Of a stretch of DNA of 64,000 nt, positions 27,207 through 37,755 are shown piece by piece. This stretch comes from Phyllobacteriaceae bacterium (GTDB lineage Bacteria; Pseudomonadota; Alphaproteobacteria; Rhizobiales; Rhizobiaceae). The notes beneath the pieces were generated by a model. The model was not told the DNA's origin. It saw nothing but the letters and a program-made list of their open reading frames with translations, and did no database searches. Numbering within the stretch: the first letter of the stretch is position 1; each line of letters begins with the position of its first letter. Both the position numbers and the translations under genes were made by a program. The stretch lies in assembly GCA_016711085.1 (NCBI GenBank), contig JADJTR010000012.1:62001-126000 (forward strand), in the 5' to 3' direction.

Positions 27207-28190
27207 TCAAGAACCAAACACCATCTCGACGATCACCGCGCCAACCTTTCGCCGCGTATCGACGCGGGCGTGAGCCCGGACGATATCGGCGAAGGAATGG
27301 ACACTGTCGATGACGGGGCGGAGCACGCCAGTGGCAGCCATGCCAGCAAGATCGGACACCAGCGCGGCGCCCTCGCCGCCGTCGCCGACGATCAACCGGC
27401 GCCCGCCGCTCATATTGACAACCGCCGCGCGCAGCATTTCGGGCAGGCCGGCGACGATGGCGAGAAAACGCCCCTGCTCGGTAAGCAATTGCTCCAAACC
27501 GCGATAGCCGGGGTCGCCGACCGCATCGACGATCACGTCGAAGCGCTGGCCCAGCGTCATCAGGTCGGTTTTGTCGTAGGCGACAACGGCGTCCGCGCCG
27601 AGGCTGCGAACCAGATCGGCGTTGCGGGCGCTGCACACGCCGGTGACATGAGCACCGAGCGCCTTTGCGATCTGAACGGTGGCGCTCCCGACCGCGCCGG
27701 ACGCGCCGACAACCAGCACGCGCTCGCCCGATTTCAGCGCGGCCTTGTCGCGCAGATAAGTGAGCGCCGTCTGACCGCCGAAAGGCAGCGCCGCGGCTTG
27801 CGCGTGCGACAGGTTTTCCGGCTTTGCGGCAATGGACGCGGTTTGCGGAAATACGCGGAATTCCGCGTGGCAGCCCATCTTGAACCCGGAGCTGCCGAAA
27901 ACAGCGTCGCCGGGCTTGAACCGCGTCACGCCTTCGCCGACTGTCTCGACGACACCGGAAAAATCCGTGCCGAGCACCGGCTGGCGCAATTTTCTCCAGC
28001 CGAACATCAGGCGGATGACGAGACCGAATCCGGTCGGAACCTTGCCGCTGCGCAGTCGCCAGTCGCCGGCGGAGACCGACGCCGCATGGATGCGCACGAG
28101 GATATCGCCCGGCCCGGCGACCGGTTCGGGAACCTCGACCAGTTTGACGACTTCGGGCGGCCCGTAAGCGGTGGCGACAGCGGCGCGCAT
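27207..28190 (-). CDS. NAD(P)-dependent alcohol dehydrogenase / quinone oxidoreductase family
   Basis: A 327-residue zinc-independent medium-chain dehydrogenase. The GroES-like N-terminal domain (VPEPVAGPGDILVRIHAASV, GTDFSGVVETVGEGVTRFKPGD) precedes a Rossmann domain with VLVVGASGAVGSATVQIAKALGA cut into the usual GxxGxxG pattern. The cysteine and histidine ligands of zinc alcohol dehydrogenases are missing, pointing to a quinone-reductase-like enzyme. Substrate unknown. ATG 28190 has GAGGGA upstream; ATG 28196 is too close to it. Divergent from radA. Confidence 0.85.
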   Translation of the reverse strand: MRAAVATAYGPPEVVKLVEVPEPVAGPGDILVRIHAASVSAGDWRLRSGKVPTGFGLVIRLMFGWRKLRQPVLGTDFSGVVETVGEGVTRFKPGDAVFGSSGFKMGCHAEFRVFPQTASIAAKPENLSHAQAAALPFGGQTALTYLRDKAALKSGERVLVVGASGAVGSATVQIAKALGAHVTGVCSARNADLVRSLGADAVVAYDKTDLMTLGQRFDVIVDAVGDPGYRGLEQLLTEQGRFLAIVAGLPEMLRAAVVNMSGGRRLIVGDGGEGAALVSDLAGMAATGVLRPVIDSVHSFADIVRAHARVDTRRKVGAVIVEMVFGS

Positions 28191-28350
28191 AGGCATTCCC
28201 TCGGCAATCGAAAGCCAAGAGTTGGGATGTTTCGAATAATCGACAACCCGCCAGCTATGATTTTTATTCGATTCGCCGTCCGGGCGATTGACTGGCGGTC
28301 CGATTGCGGAACATTTCAGGAACTTGTATGGGTCCGCCAGGAGACTCCCG

Positions 28351-29754
<1,404 letters not shown>

Positions 29755-29789
29755 GTGATCGCGCGCGAGCGCCCAGAAGCGAGAAGTCC

Positions 29790-30337
29790 ATGCCCATTAC
29801 CCTGCTCGACGGCATCGTGATCGGATTCACCCTCGTCTCGGCAATGTTGGCCATGGTGCGCGGCTTCTCGCGCGAAATCCTGTCCATCGTCTCGTGGGTG
29901 GCCGCCGGCGCGGCGGCGGTTTTCTTCTATCCGCAGGTCACGCCCTTCGTCGCCCCTATATCGACAATGAGAAAGTGGCGATGGCGGCGGCGGCCGGCGG
30001 CGTGTTCATCGTCGCGCTGATCATCGTGTCGCTGATCACCATGAAGATCGCCGATTTCATCATCGACAGCCGCATCGGCGCGCTCGACCGCACGCTCGGC
30101 TTTCTCTACGGCGCGGCGCGCGGCATCCTCGTGGTCGCGGTCGCCATGCTGTTCGTTAACTGGCTGATGGGCGAACGCATGCCCGGCTGGATTGCGGAAG
30201 CGAAATCGCGGCCGCTGCTCGAAGGCATTGGCGCGCGCATCGAGGCGATGCTGCCGGAAGACACCGACAATTCGATCATCAAGAAAATCCTGCCCGGCGG
30301 CGACGAGCAGCCGGCGGACGGCCAGGGCAACGGCTGA
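29790..30337 (+). CDS. cvpA: CvpA family membrane protein, frameshifted
   Basis: CvpA-like inner-membrane protein with four predicted membrane segments, usually encoded before purF as here. The N-terminal part MPITLLDGIVIGFTLVSAML is in one frame. From about 29950 the homology continues one frame over (RPYIDNEKVAMAAAAGGVFI). Restoring one missing C in TTCGTCGCCCC gives a 182-residue protein ending GDEQPADGQGNG. A single missing base is most simply a sequence error. An alternative start at 29751 overlaps the radA stop. Confidence 0.85.
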
Positions 30338-30359
30338 CCCGACAAACGAGGAGTTGGCG

Positions 30360-31817
30360 ATGGACGCGACGTGGGGCGACGCCGAAGGCGATGCATTCCG
30401 CGACGAGTGCGGCGTGTTCGGCATCTTCGGCCGGCAGGACGCGGCGGCGATCGTCACGCTCGGCCTGCACGCGTTGCAGCATCGCGGCCAGGAGGCCGCC
30501 GGCATCGTCTCGTTCGATGGCCAGCAATTCCACGTCGAACGCCATGTCGGCCTGATCAGCGACAATTTCACCAACCCGTCCATCATCGCCCGCCTGCCGG
30601 GCGGCCGCGCCATCGGCCACACGCGCTATTCGACCACCGGCGGCGCCGGCCTGCGCAATGTGCAGCCGCTGTTCGCCGAGCTCGCCGACGGCGGCTTCGC
30701 CGTCGCCCACAACGGCAACATCACCAATGCGCTGACCATCCAGCGCCGCCTGCAGCAGGACGGCGCCATCTTCTCGTCGACTTCCGACACCGAAACCATC
30801 ATGCATCTGGTGGCGACGAGCCGGGAGAAGGATTTCAACGCCAAGTTCATCGACGCGGCGCGCCAGCTCGAAGGGGCGTTCTCGCTGGTGGCGCTGTCGT
30901 CGAAAAAGATGATCGGCTGCCGCGATCCGCTTGGCATCCGCCCGCTGGTGCTGGGCGACCTTGACGGCACGTGGATCCTGGCGTCGGAAACCTGTGCGCT
31001 GGACATCATCGGCGCGCGCTATGTGCGCGACGTCAAGCCGGGCGAGATGGTCATCGTCACCGGGCGCGGCATCGACAGCCTGTTTCCGTTCGAACCGGTC
31101 AAGCCGCGCTTCTGCGTGTTCGAGTATGTCTATTTCGCCCGGCCCGATTCGCAAATCGAGGGCCGCAACGTCTACGCCGTGCGCAAGCAGATCGGCGCGG
31201 AGCTGGCGCTGGAGCATCCCGTCGACGCCGATCTTGTGGTGCCGGTGCCCGATTCCGGCGTGCCGGCGGCGATCGGCTTCGCCCAGCAGGCGGGCTTGCC
31301 CTTCGAACTCGGCATCATCCGCAACCATTATGTCGGACGAACCTTCATCCAGCCGTCCGATTCGATTCGCCACATGGGCGTCAAGCTCAAGCACAACGCC
31401 AACCGGCGCATCCTCGACGGCAAGCGCGTCGTTCTCGTCGACGATTCCATCGTGCGCGGCACGACCAGCCAGAAAATCGTGCAGATGGTGCGCGAGGCCG
31501 GCGCGCGCGAGGTGCACATGCGCATTGCATCGCCGCCGACACGCTCGTCCTGCTACTATGGCGTCGACACGCCGGAGACCGCCAAGCTGCTCGCCTCGCG
31601 CATGTCGATCGCCGAGATGGCCGACTTCATCCGGGTCGATTCGCTCGGCTTCCCGTCGATCGATGGGCTGTATCGCGCCGCCGGGGAGGCCCGCCGCGAC
31701 GCCGATGCGCCGCAGTTCTGCGACGCCTGCTTCACCGCCCAATACCCGACGCGCCTGACCGACCATGACGGCGCCGACAATGTCCGCACCCTCTCGGTGC
31801 TTGCCTCGAACGGTTGA
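30360..31817 (+). CDS. purF: Amidophosphoribosyltransferase
   Basis: A 485-residue enzyme of the first committed step of purine synthesis: PRPP plus glutamine to phosphoribosylamine. A 16-residue propeptide precedes the nucleophile Cys17 (DECGVFGIFG). The glutaminase domain contains GHTRYSTTGG and AHNGNITNA. The phosphoribosyltransferase domain has the PRPP loop VVLVDDSIVRGTTS. The 3' region includes cysteines (SSCYYGVD, FCDACFT) but I did not confirm an iron-sulfur site. GAGGAG lies upstream of ATG 30360. Confidence 0.96.
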   Translation: MDATWGDAEGDAFRDECGVFGIFGRQDAAAIVTLGLHALQHRGQEAAGIVSFDGQQFHVERHVGLISDNFTNPSIIARLPGGRAIGHTRYSTTGGAGLRNVQPLFAELADGGFAVAHNGNITNALTIQRRLQQDGAIFSSTSDTETIMHLVATSREKDFNAKFIDAARQLEGAFSLVALSSKKMIGCRDPLGIRPLVLGDLDGTWILASETCALDIIGARYVRDVKPGEMVIVTGRGIDSLFPFEPVKPRFCVFEYVYFARPDSQIEGRNVYAVRKQIGAELALEHPVDADLVVPVPDSGVPAAIGFAQQAGLPFELGIIRNHYVGRTFIQPSDSIRHMGVKLKHNANRRILDGKRVVLVDDSIVRGTTSQKIVQMVREAGAREVHMRIASPPTRSSCYYGVDTPETAKLLASRMSIAEMADFIRVDSLGFPSIDGLYRAAGEARRDADAPQFCDACFTAQYPTRLTDHDGADNVRTLSVLASNG

Positions 31818-31823
31818 ACTCTC

Positions 31824-32969
31824 ATGTCCCCTGATTTTTCCGGCCGCGTCGCCCTCGTCACCGGCGCCTCGCGCGGCATCGGCTATGCGCTGGCCAAGGC
31901 TCTGGGCCAGGCCGGCGCGCATGTGATCGCGGTGGCGCGCACCACCGGCGGGCTGGAGGAACTCGACGACGAAATCCGCGCCGGCGGCGGCTCGGCGACG
32001 CTCGTCCCGCTCGATCTGCTGGAGGACATGGCCGGCATCGACCGGCTGGGCGGCGCCATCCACGAACGCTGGGGCAAGCTCGACGTGCTGGCCGCCAACG
32101 CGGCCATGCTGGGCGCGATCTCGCCGCTCGGCCATGTCGAGGCGAAGGTATTCGAGAAAGTGATGGGCCTCAATGTGACCGCGACGTGGCGGGTGATGCG
32201 TTCGATGGAGCCGCTGCTGCGCGCCGCCGACGCCGGTCGCGCCGTGGTGCTGTCGTCGGCGGCGGCGCAAAGCTGCAGGCCGTTCTGGGGTCCCTACTCG
32301 GCGTCGAAAGCCGCGGTCGAGGCGCTGACGCGCACATGGGCGGTGGAACTGGCCTCGACCAAGGTGCGGATCAACGCCGTCGATCCCGGCGTGGCCCGCA
32401 CCGCCATGCGGGCGCAGGCGATGCCGGGCGAAAAGCCGGAAACGCTGCCGCACCCCTCCGAGATCGCCGCCGCCATCCTGCCATTGCTGACACCGGCGAC
32501 AACCGATACCGGCAGGCTTTTCATCGTTCCGGAGAAGCACTTCGCCGATTGGCGAAAGCCCGCCATCCTTGCGAGTTTTGGCTTCGCCGGCGGGCTGCGG
32601 CAATTCGCAGGGGCCGCAAGGTGCGGCAAACGCCGGCGACGGCGTCGAAAGGGAACGATGGTCTGCGTTCTGGGGCATTCGTCGGGGCGTCGGGGGTGTT
32701 CGCCGTGCAGGACCCCGGGCGCGCGTGGAAGCTATCTGTTGGCGGGGCGGCCTGACCGGCGCCGGTTTCGTTTCGTCCTGACGGCCAGATGGGTGAGGCC
32801 AAGGCGGGGTACCGGACTGCAGCCCTGGGGTGGCGGGGTTGTCAGCAATCTCCCGTTCGACGGATGCCAACTACTTGCGCCCAGGGGGAGGAGCGCTGTC
32901 GCGATCTCGGATGACGACTGCCGTGACAACACCCAAAAAAGCCACGGGGGAAGTAGGGGGACCGTTTAG
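31824..32969 (+). CDS. SDR family oxidoreductase; 3' part doubtful
   Basis: A short-chain dehydrogenase with TGASRGIGYALAKALG, catalytic region LSSAAAQSCRPFWGPYSASKAAVEAL and PGVARTAM. Family similarity stops at about residue 247 (FIVPEKHFADWRKPA, near 32563), the normal length for this family. The frame stays open for about 134 more residues (arginine/glycine-rich, no recognisable domain) until 32969. I suspect the genuine stop was lost to poor sequence after 32570. It follows purF by six bases. Substrate unknown. Confidence 0.75.
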   Translation: MSPDFSGRVALVTGASRGIGYALAKALGQAGAHVIAVARTTGGLEELDDEIRAGGGSATLVPLDLLEDMAGIDRLGGAIHERWGKLDVLAANAAMLGAISPLGHVEAKVFEKVMGLNVTATWRVMRSMEPLLRAADAGRAVVLSSAAAQSCRPFWGPYSASKAAVEALTRTWAVELASTKVRINAVDPGVARTAMRAQAMPGEKPETLPHPSEIAAAILPLLTPATTDTGRLFIVPEKHFADWRKPAILASFGFAGGLRQFAGAARCGKRRRRRRKGTMVCVLGHSSGRRGCSPCRTPGARGSYLLAGRPDRRRFRFVLTARWVRPRRGTGLQPWGGGVVSNLPFDGCQLLAPRGRSAVAISDDDCRDNTQKSHGGSRGTV

Positions 32970-33780
32970 GCCGCAGTGATCGCCGTGACCGACAAAGGCA
33001 AAGGCGGCGGTTCGTGCCGCCCGCATTTCGAGCGCGGATTGCAAAACGCCGCCCGGTCGCCGTTCACGAATGCCGCTTGCTTCGGCGAGTTCCGTTGCCG
33101 CCCGCGCCCATGCCCAAATCGCGGCGACCAACGGCCCGCTTGCGGTGAGGGTCCGAGCTTCGGGCGTGGCGCTCCGCCTTCGGGGGCGCCCTGGGTGGCA
33201 ATCGCGCGCTTTCGGGGCGGCGCCGCGGGCCGCGCCCCGCGCCCCCCCCGCGCCCCCCGCCGGCCCGGCGCGCCCCCCCCGGCGCTCCGACCGCCCGCCG
33301 GCCGCCCGCCCCACGGAACCTCCCGCGGGGGCGCGCCCGGCCAGGGCCCGGCCCCCCCGGGAGCCCCGCGCCCGGCCCAACCGCCCGCGCGCCCCCTCCC
33401 CCCCCCCCGCCGGGGCGGCGGGCTTCCCGCCGTCTCTCGCGCCTCCCCCCCCCCCGGCCCCGCCGCGCCCCCCGCGGCCCGGGGCGGCGCCGGCCGGCGC
33501 GGTTCTCGCCCGCGGGGCTTTGGTCATCGCGGCGTTTCTGCTCGCGCCGGGTGTGCGCGCCTGGGGTCGCGTTGCGGGGCGGGGAGGGCCGGCTTTTGGT
33601 CTCGGGCCGGGTCCCGCCGCTCCCTTTTCTCGCTCCGGGGGGGTGCCGCCGCGGCGACCCCGACGCGCTCCATTCCGCCGCGGCCGGGCGACTCGCCGGC
33701 GCCACGCCGGCCCGCCGCGCCCCGGCTGGCCGGTTCCCGCTGTTTGCAGTGATCCGGGGCGGCGGGCGCGGCGACGCGGC
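32570..33780. other. GC-homopolymer block without credible genes
   Basis: Between the recognisable ends of the SDR gene and pssA lie about 1.2 kb with no protein I can identify on either strand. The stretch 33230-33500 is almost entirely G and C, with C runs of eight to eleven. Long open frames cross it on both strands simply because AT-containing stop codons cannot occur. It looks like a low-quality contig end or a bad join; a natural low-complexity spacer is less likely. Confidence 0.6.
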
Positions 33781-34649
33781 GTCGGGATCGTCGCCGCCGC
33801 GTGGCGGCTTCGCGGGGCCTCGGCATTCCCGGAGGGCGCGGCGTCAACGACAAGCGCATGCTCCCGCTCTTTGCGCGCATACAACCGCGCGCCCCAAGGC
33901 AGCGACGCCAGATAGGCGACGGCGGTGACGGCCAGACACTGCCAGGGGAAGCTGACCAGCAGTGCGACATAGGCGACGATGGCGAGCATCAACGGCATGG
34001 CGATGTCGCGGCGGATGAACGACCCGGCGCCCTTGCCGGAATAGACCGGCAGCCTGCTTACCAGCAGGAATGCGATGACCAGCGTGTAGAACGACGACAG
34101 CCAACCGGCGACATCGGAGCGGGCAAATCCGAGGAAGCCGACATAGGCTGGCAGCAACAACAGCAACGCGCCGGCGGGCGCCGGAACGCCGACAAAAAAG
34201 TCGGTCTGCCATGCCGGGCGGCGGACATCGTCGTTGAGGACATTGAAACGGGCCAGGCGCAGACCGCAGGCGATGATGTAGAGCAGCGCAGCGATCCAGC
34301 CGAAGGTGCCGGCCTGATCGAGAACCCAGGCGTAGAGAACCAGCGCCGGCGCGACGCCGAAATTGACGATGTCGGCGAGCGAATCCATCTCCGCGCCGAA
34401 TTTGCTCGTCGCTTTCAGGGCGCGCGCCGCGCGCCCGTCGATGCCGTCGAGGAACGCGGCGATCAGCACCATGGCGACTGCTGTCTTGAAGCGGCCTTCG
34501 AAGGCGAGACGCACGCCGGTGACGCCGGCGCCGATGGCGAGCAGCGTGATCAGATTGGGAACCAGCATGCGCAGCGGGATTTCCCGCAGGCGCGGCCCGC
34601 GCCCGTCGCCGGGGCCGTCCGGTTCGAAAGGCGGGAAGGCGCTATCCAC
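32871..34649 (-). CDS. pssA: CDP-diacylglycerol-serine O-phosphatidyltransferase; 3' end unreliable
   Basis: PssA makes phosphatidylserine from CDP-diacylglycerol and serine. The CDP-alcohol phosphotransferase motif is visible as FLDGIDGRAARALKATSKFGAEMDSLAD (D-G-x2-A-R-x8-G-x3-D-x3-D), with about seven membrane segments. Recognisable sequence ends near 33800 (LPWGARLYARKEREHAL). The frame then runs on through the GC-homopolymer block to a stop at 32871, adding some 300 Ala/Gly/Arg-rich residues that I regard as artefact. The GTG start at 34649 lies next to the psd stop. psd-pssA is the usual rhizobial pair. Confidence 0.75.
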   Translation of the reverse strand: MDSAFPPFEPDGPGDGRGPRLREIPLRMLVPNLITLLAIGAGVTGVRLAFEGRFKTAVAMVLIAAFLDGIDGRAARALKATSKFGAEMDSLADIVNFGVAPALVLYAWVLDQAGTFGWIAALLYIIACGLRLARFNVLNDDVRRPAWQTDFFVGVPAPAGALLLLLPAYVGFLGFARSDVAGWLSSFYTLVIAFLLVSRLPVYSGKGAGSFIRRDIAMPLMLAIVAYVALLVSFPWQCLAVTAVAYLASLPWGARLYARKEREHALVVDAAPSGNAEAPRSRHAAATIPTPRRRARRPGSLQTAGTGQPGRGGPAWRRRVARPRRNGARRGRRGGTPPEREKGAAGPGPRPKAGPPRPATRPQARTPGASRNAAMTKAPRARTAPAGAAPGRGGRGGAGGGGGARDGGKPAAPAGGGEGARGRLGRARGSRGGRALAGRAPAGGSVGRAAGGRSERRGGRAGPAGGAGGARGAARGAAPKARDCHPGRPRRRSATPEARTLTASGPLVAAIWAWARAATELAEASGIRERRPGGVLQSALEMRAARTAAFAFVGHGDHCGLNGPPTSPVAFLGVVTAVVIRDRDSAPPPGRK

Positions 34650-34651
34650 AA

Positions 34652-35360
34652 TCAAGCCCTGCGCCAAAGGGTCTGGCGCTTCTCGCGACCGAATTCGGCA
34701 AGCACCGTTTCGCCGGCGAGCGCCGTTTGCCCGACCGCGACGCGGGCGGCGGCCTCCATCGGCAGATAGACATCGACGCGCGATCCGAAGCGGATGAGGC
34801 CGAAGCGCTCGCCGACGCCGAGAGCGTCGTCCTCGCTGACCCAGCACAGGATGCGGCGGGCGACGAAACCGGCGATCTGAACAACGCCGACATCGCCTTG
34901 CGGGCCGCCGATCAGCACGGAATTGCGCTCGTTTTCGACGCTCGCCTTGTCCAGTTCGGCGTTGAGGAAGGCGCCGGCCTTGTGCGCCACCTTTTTCACT
35001 TTACCGCGCACCGGGGCGCGGTTCACGTGGACGGAAAAGACATTCATGAACACGGAAATACGCAGGCGCTCGCCGTCGCCAAGCCCGAGTTCCTTCGGCG
35101 GAACCGCCGGGCCGACGGCGGATACCAGTCCGTCGGCGGGCGAAATCATCAGCAAATCGTCGGTCGGCGTGACGCGCGGGGGATCGCGGAAGAAATAGAC
35201 GCACCAGGCTGTGAGGATCAGGCCGACCCAGAACAGGGGGTCCCCAGATTAGGCCGCGGACCAGCGCACCGACGGCGAAACCGCCGATGAAGGGGTAGCC
35301 GGCCGGATGGATGGGGACGAACGCATTGCGGACGGCGTCGGCGATATCGCGAGGTGTCAT
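34652..35360 (-). CDS. psd: Phosphatidylserine decarboxylase, frameshifted
   Basis: Psd decarboxylates phosphatidylserine to phosphatidylethanolamine and works directly after PssA. The N-terminal part MTPRDIADAVRNAFVPIHPAG with a membrane-interacting segment is in one frame. The rest (LISPADGLVSAVG, VFMNVFSVHVNR, RFGSRVDVYLP) is in the next. In the last motif the Gly-Ser bond is where the pyruvoyl cofactor forms. The shift is at a run of five G (35236-35240, plus strand); with four, the frame is restored. An error in a homopolymer is likely. Confidence 0.88.
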
Positions 35361-35402
35361 GGGAGGGGCGCTTCGTTGATCGACGCCTGATTAGAGCATT
35401 TT

Positions 35403-35437
35403 GCGCCCGGATGGAAACGGTTCCGGCATCCGTGCGC
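35403..35437. repeat. Imperfect palindrome between psd and the ABC exporter
   Basis: GCGCCCGGATG and CATCCGTGCGC form interrupted complementary arms around AAACGGTTCCGG within the 129-base spacer. It resembles small intergenic palindromes common in rhizobial genomes; it lacks a T run on either strand, so I do not call it a terminator. Confidence 0.4.
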
Positions 35438-35489
35438 AATTCCTTGCGCCCGTGATGCGACGACTGCATCTCACGGTTTCGGCGCAAGC

Positions 35490-37367
35490 TCAGCTTGCCG
35501 CCTCGCCGCGCGCCACGACGCCGAGATCGTCCTCCTCGCGCACCTTGCGCAGACGCTCTTCGGCCTCGGTCGCTTCGCGCTGCCGGTTCCACATGGCGGC
35601 GTAAAGGCCCTGCATTTCCAGCAGCTTCGGATGCGAGCCGCGTTCGGCGATGGCGCCGTCCTTCAGCACGATGATCTCGTCGGCGGCGATGACGGTCGAC
35701 AGGCGGTGGGCGATGACCAGCGTGGTGCGGCCCTTCGAGACAAGGTCGAGCGCCGCCTGGATTTCGCGCTCGGTGTGCGTATCGAGCGCCGACGTCGCCT
35801 CATCGAGGATGAGGATCGGCGGCGCTTTCAGGATGGTGCGGGCGATCGCCACGCGCTGCTTCTCGCCGCCGGACAGTTTCAGGCCGCGCTCGCCGACCAT
35901 GGTCTTGAAGCCATCCGGCAATTTGGCGATGAAACCGGAGATCTGCGCCAGTTCGGCGGCCTTGGCGATATCGGAATCGGAAGCGCCGATGCGGCCATAG
36001 CGGATATTGTAGGCGATGGTGTCGTTGAACAGCACGGTGTCCTGCGGCACCATGCCGATGGCGTGGCGCAGGCTTTCCTGGGTAACCTCGCGCACATCCT
36101 GTCCGTCGATCGTGATGGCGCCTTTCTGGATGTCATAGAAGCGGAACAACAGCCGCGAAATGGTCGATTTGCCCGCGCCCGAAGGCCCGACGATGGCGAC
36201 GGTCTTGCCGGCCGGAACCTCGAACGACACGCCCTTGAGGATCGGCCGTTCGGGGTCGTAGGCGAAATACACGTCGTCGAAGCGGATCGCCCCCTCGCCG
36301 ACCGCCAGTTCCGCGGCGTTCGGCTTGTCGGTCACTTCAGGCGCGATGTCGAGCAGGTCGAACATCGCCTCGATGTCGGTCAGGCCCTGGCGGGTTTCGC
36401 GGTAGATCATGCCGATGAAGTTGAGCGGCACGGAGAGCTGCATCAGCATGGCATTGATGAAGACGAAATCGCCGATGGTCTGCGTGCCTGCCATGACCTC
36501 GCGGGCGGACAGGATCATGACGACCGTCATGCCGAGGCCGAAAATGACGCCCTGGCCGAAATTGAGCCAGCCGAGCGATGTCCACGTCTTGGTCGCAGCC
36601 TTCTCGTAGCGCGCCATCGACTTGTCGAAGCGCTCGGCCTCCATGCGCTCGTTGCCGAAATATTTCACGGTCTCGAAATTGAGCAGCGAATCGATCGACT
36701 TGGTGTTGGCGTCGGTGTCGGACTCGTTCATGTCGCGGCGGATCTGGATGCGCCAGTCGCTCGCCTTGACGGTGAACCAGGTATAGAGCGCGACGGTGAC
36801 GGCGACGACGGCGACATAGACCCAGCCATAGGCGACCGCGAAGATGACGGCTGTCAGGGCGAACTCGATCAGCGTCGGCGCCGTGTTGAGGACGGTGAAG
36901 CGGACGATCGATTCAATGCCCTTGACGCCGCGCTCGATGATGCGCGACAGGCCGCCGGTGCGCCGCTGCAAGTGGAAGCGCAGCGACAATTGATGCATGT
37001 GGACGAAGGTGCGGAAGCCCAGTTCGCGCACCGCGTACTGGCCGACGGCGGCGAAAAGGGCGTCGCGCAACTGGTTCAAGCCCCATTGGACCATGCGCAC
37101 GACATTGTAGGCGACGACCAGCATCAACGGCGCGGCGAGCGCCGCCGGCAGCAGCGCATGGGGCTGCGATTGACCGGTTAGCGCATCCGTCGCCCATTTG
37201 AAGAAAAACGGCACCAGGGCGAGGATGGGCTTGGCGGCGATCAGCGCGCCGGTCGCCCACAGCACGCGCAGTTTCAGATCCGTCCGTCCCGCCGGCCAGA
37301 TATAGGGCCACAGGTTGCGGATGGTGTCGAATGTCGAGCCGCGCGCGGCGGATACGGTCTTGGCCAA
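35490..37367 (-). CDS. Atm1-type ABC exporter (fused permease and ATPase)
   Basis: A 625-residue half-transporter. Six membrane helices (residues about 35-330) precede an ATPase with Walker A VGPSGAGKST, signature LSGGEKQRV and Walker B ILILDEATSALD. The extended pattern SLLNFETVKYFGNERMEAERFD is characteristic of the Atm1/HMT1 group, which exports glutathione-linked sulfur or metal compounds from the cytoplasm. It lies 18 bases after an ArsR-type regulator with a cysteine cluster and a palindromic operator, suggesting metal- or thiol-responsive expression. The substrate is inferred from family only. Confidence 0.88.
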   Translation of the reverse strand: MAKTVSAARGSTFDTIRNLWPYIWPAGRTDLKLRVLWATGALIAAKPILALVPFFFKWATDALTGQSQPHALLPAALAAPLMLVVAYNVVRMVQWGLNQLRDALFAAVGQYAVRELGFRTFVHMHQLSLRFHLQRRTGGLSRIIERGVKGIESIVRFTVLNTAPTLIEFALTAVIFAVAYGWVYVAVVAVTVALYTWFTVKASDWRIQIRRDMNESDTDANTKSIDSLLNFETVKYFGNERMEAERFDKSMARYEKAATKTWTSLGWLNFGQGVIFGLGMTVVMILSAREVMAGTQTIGDFVFINAMLMQLSVPLNFIGMIYRETRQGLTDIEAMFDLLDIAPEVTDKPNAAELAVGEGAIRFDDVYFAYDPERPILKGVSFEVPAGKTVAIVGPSGAGKSTISRLLFRFYDIQKGAITIDGQDVREVTQESLRHAIGMVPQDTVLFNDTIAYNIRYGRIGASDSDIAKAAELAQISGFIAKLPDGFKTMVGERGLKLSGGEKQRVAIARTILKAPPILILDEATSALDTHTEREIQAALDLVSKGRTTLVIAHRLSTVIAADEIIVLKDGAIAERGSHPKLLEMQGLYAAMWNRQREATEAEERLRKVREEDDLGVVARGEAAS

Positions 37368-37385
37368 GGCAATAATTCCGTTTCT

Positions 37386-37715
37386 TCAAATGGGCGCCGC
37401 GCCGCGACAACAGGCGTGGACCAAAGCGGACAGGGAATCGTTCAAACCCGCCAGACGGGCGCGGTTGAGCGAATAGCGGGATCGGCGGTTGTCGGGCTCG
37501 TAGCGCACGAGGCCTGCCTCGACGAGCACGCGCAGATGCTGGGAGACTGTCGATTGCGCCAAATCGAGGCGTTCAACGACATCCTTGCAGCAGCAAGCCT
37601 CGCGCGCGGCCAGTTCGCGCAGGATGGCGAGACGGGCCGGATGGGCAAGCGCTGTGAGCGCGCCGACCATTGTGGCGTCGTCGGATGAAGGTGCGAGGGT
37701 GTCCGGCGTATTCAT
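37386..37715 (-). CDS. ArsR/SmtB-type winged-helix regulator
   Basis: A 109-residue repressor-like protein. The helix-turn-helix is VVERLDLAQSTVSQHLRVLVEAGLV with wing YEPDNRRSRYSL. Three cysteines in a row (REACCCKDVV) sit where arsenic/metal-sensing ArsR proteins carry their ligand cysteines, with two more (HACC) near the C-terminus. ATG 37715 lies inside a 35-bp palindrome; with a promoter there, the message would be nearly leaderless. ATG 37670 is an alternative. It sits upstream of the Atm1-type exporter on the same strand. Confidence 0.85.
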   Translation of the reverse strand: MNTPDTLAPSSDDATMVGALTALAHPARLAILRELAAREACCCKDVVERLDLAQSTVSQHLRVLVEAGLVRYEPDNRRSRYSLNRARLAGLNDSLSALVHACCRGAAPI

Positions 37716-37742
37716 CGTTCATCGTCGATAAACGATGAATAC
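37708..37742. promoter_or_regulatory. 35-bp palindromic operator of the ArsR-exporter operon
   Basis: Twelve-base arms GTATTCATCGTT and AACGATGAATAC are perfectly complementary around an 11-base centre that is itself nearly palindromic. The shape and AT-rich ATCGATxAA-type core fit ArsR-family operators. It covers the start region of the ArsR gene, so the regulator probably represses itself and the downstream exporter. Confidence 0.7.
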
Positions 37743-37755
37743 GCCCGGCACAAGC

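Noticed and set aside
32976..33915. Long overlapping open frames on both strands (up to several hundred codons) in the 33-kb block
   Set aside because: They arise because the block has almost no A or T, so stop codons cannot form. Composition is Pro/Arg/Gly/Ala only and no domain is recognisable.
34642..34650. DnaA-box-like CTATCCACA at the pssA start
   Set aside because: One mismatch, inside a coding junction, with no replication gene nearby; probably coincidental.
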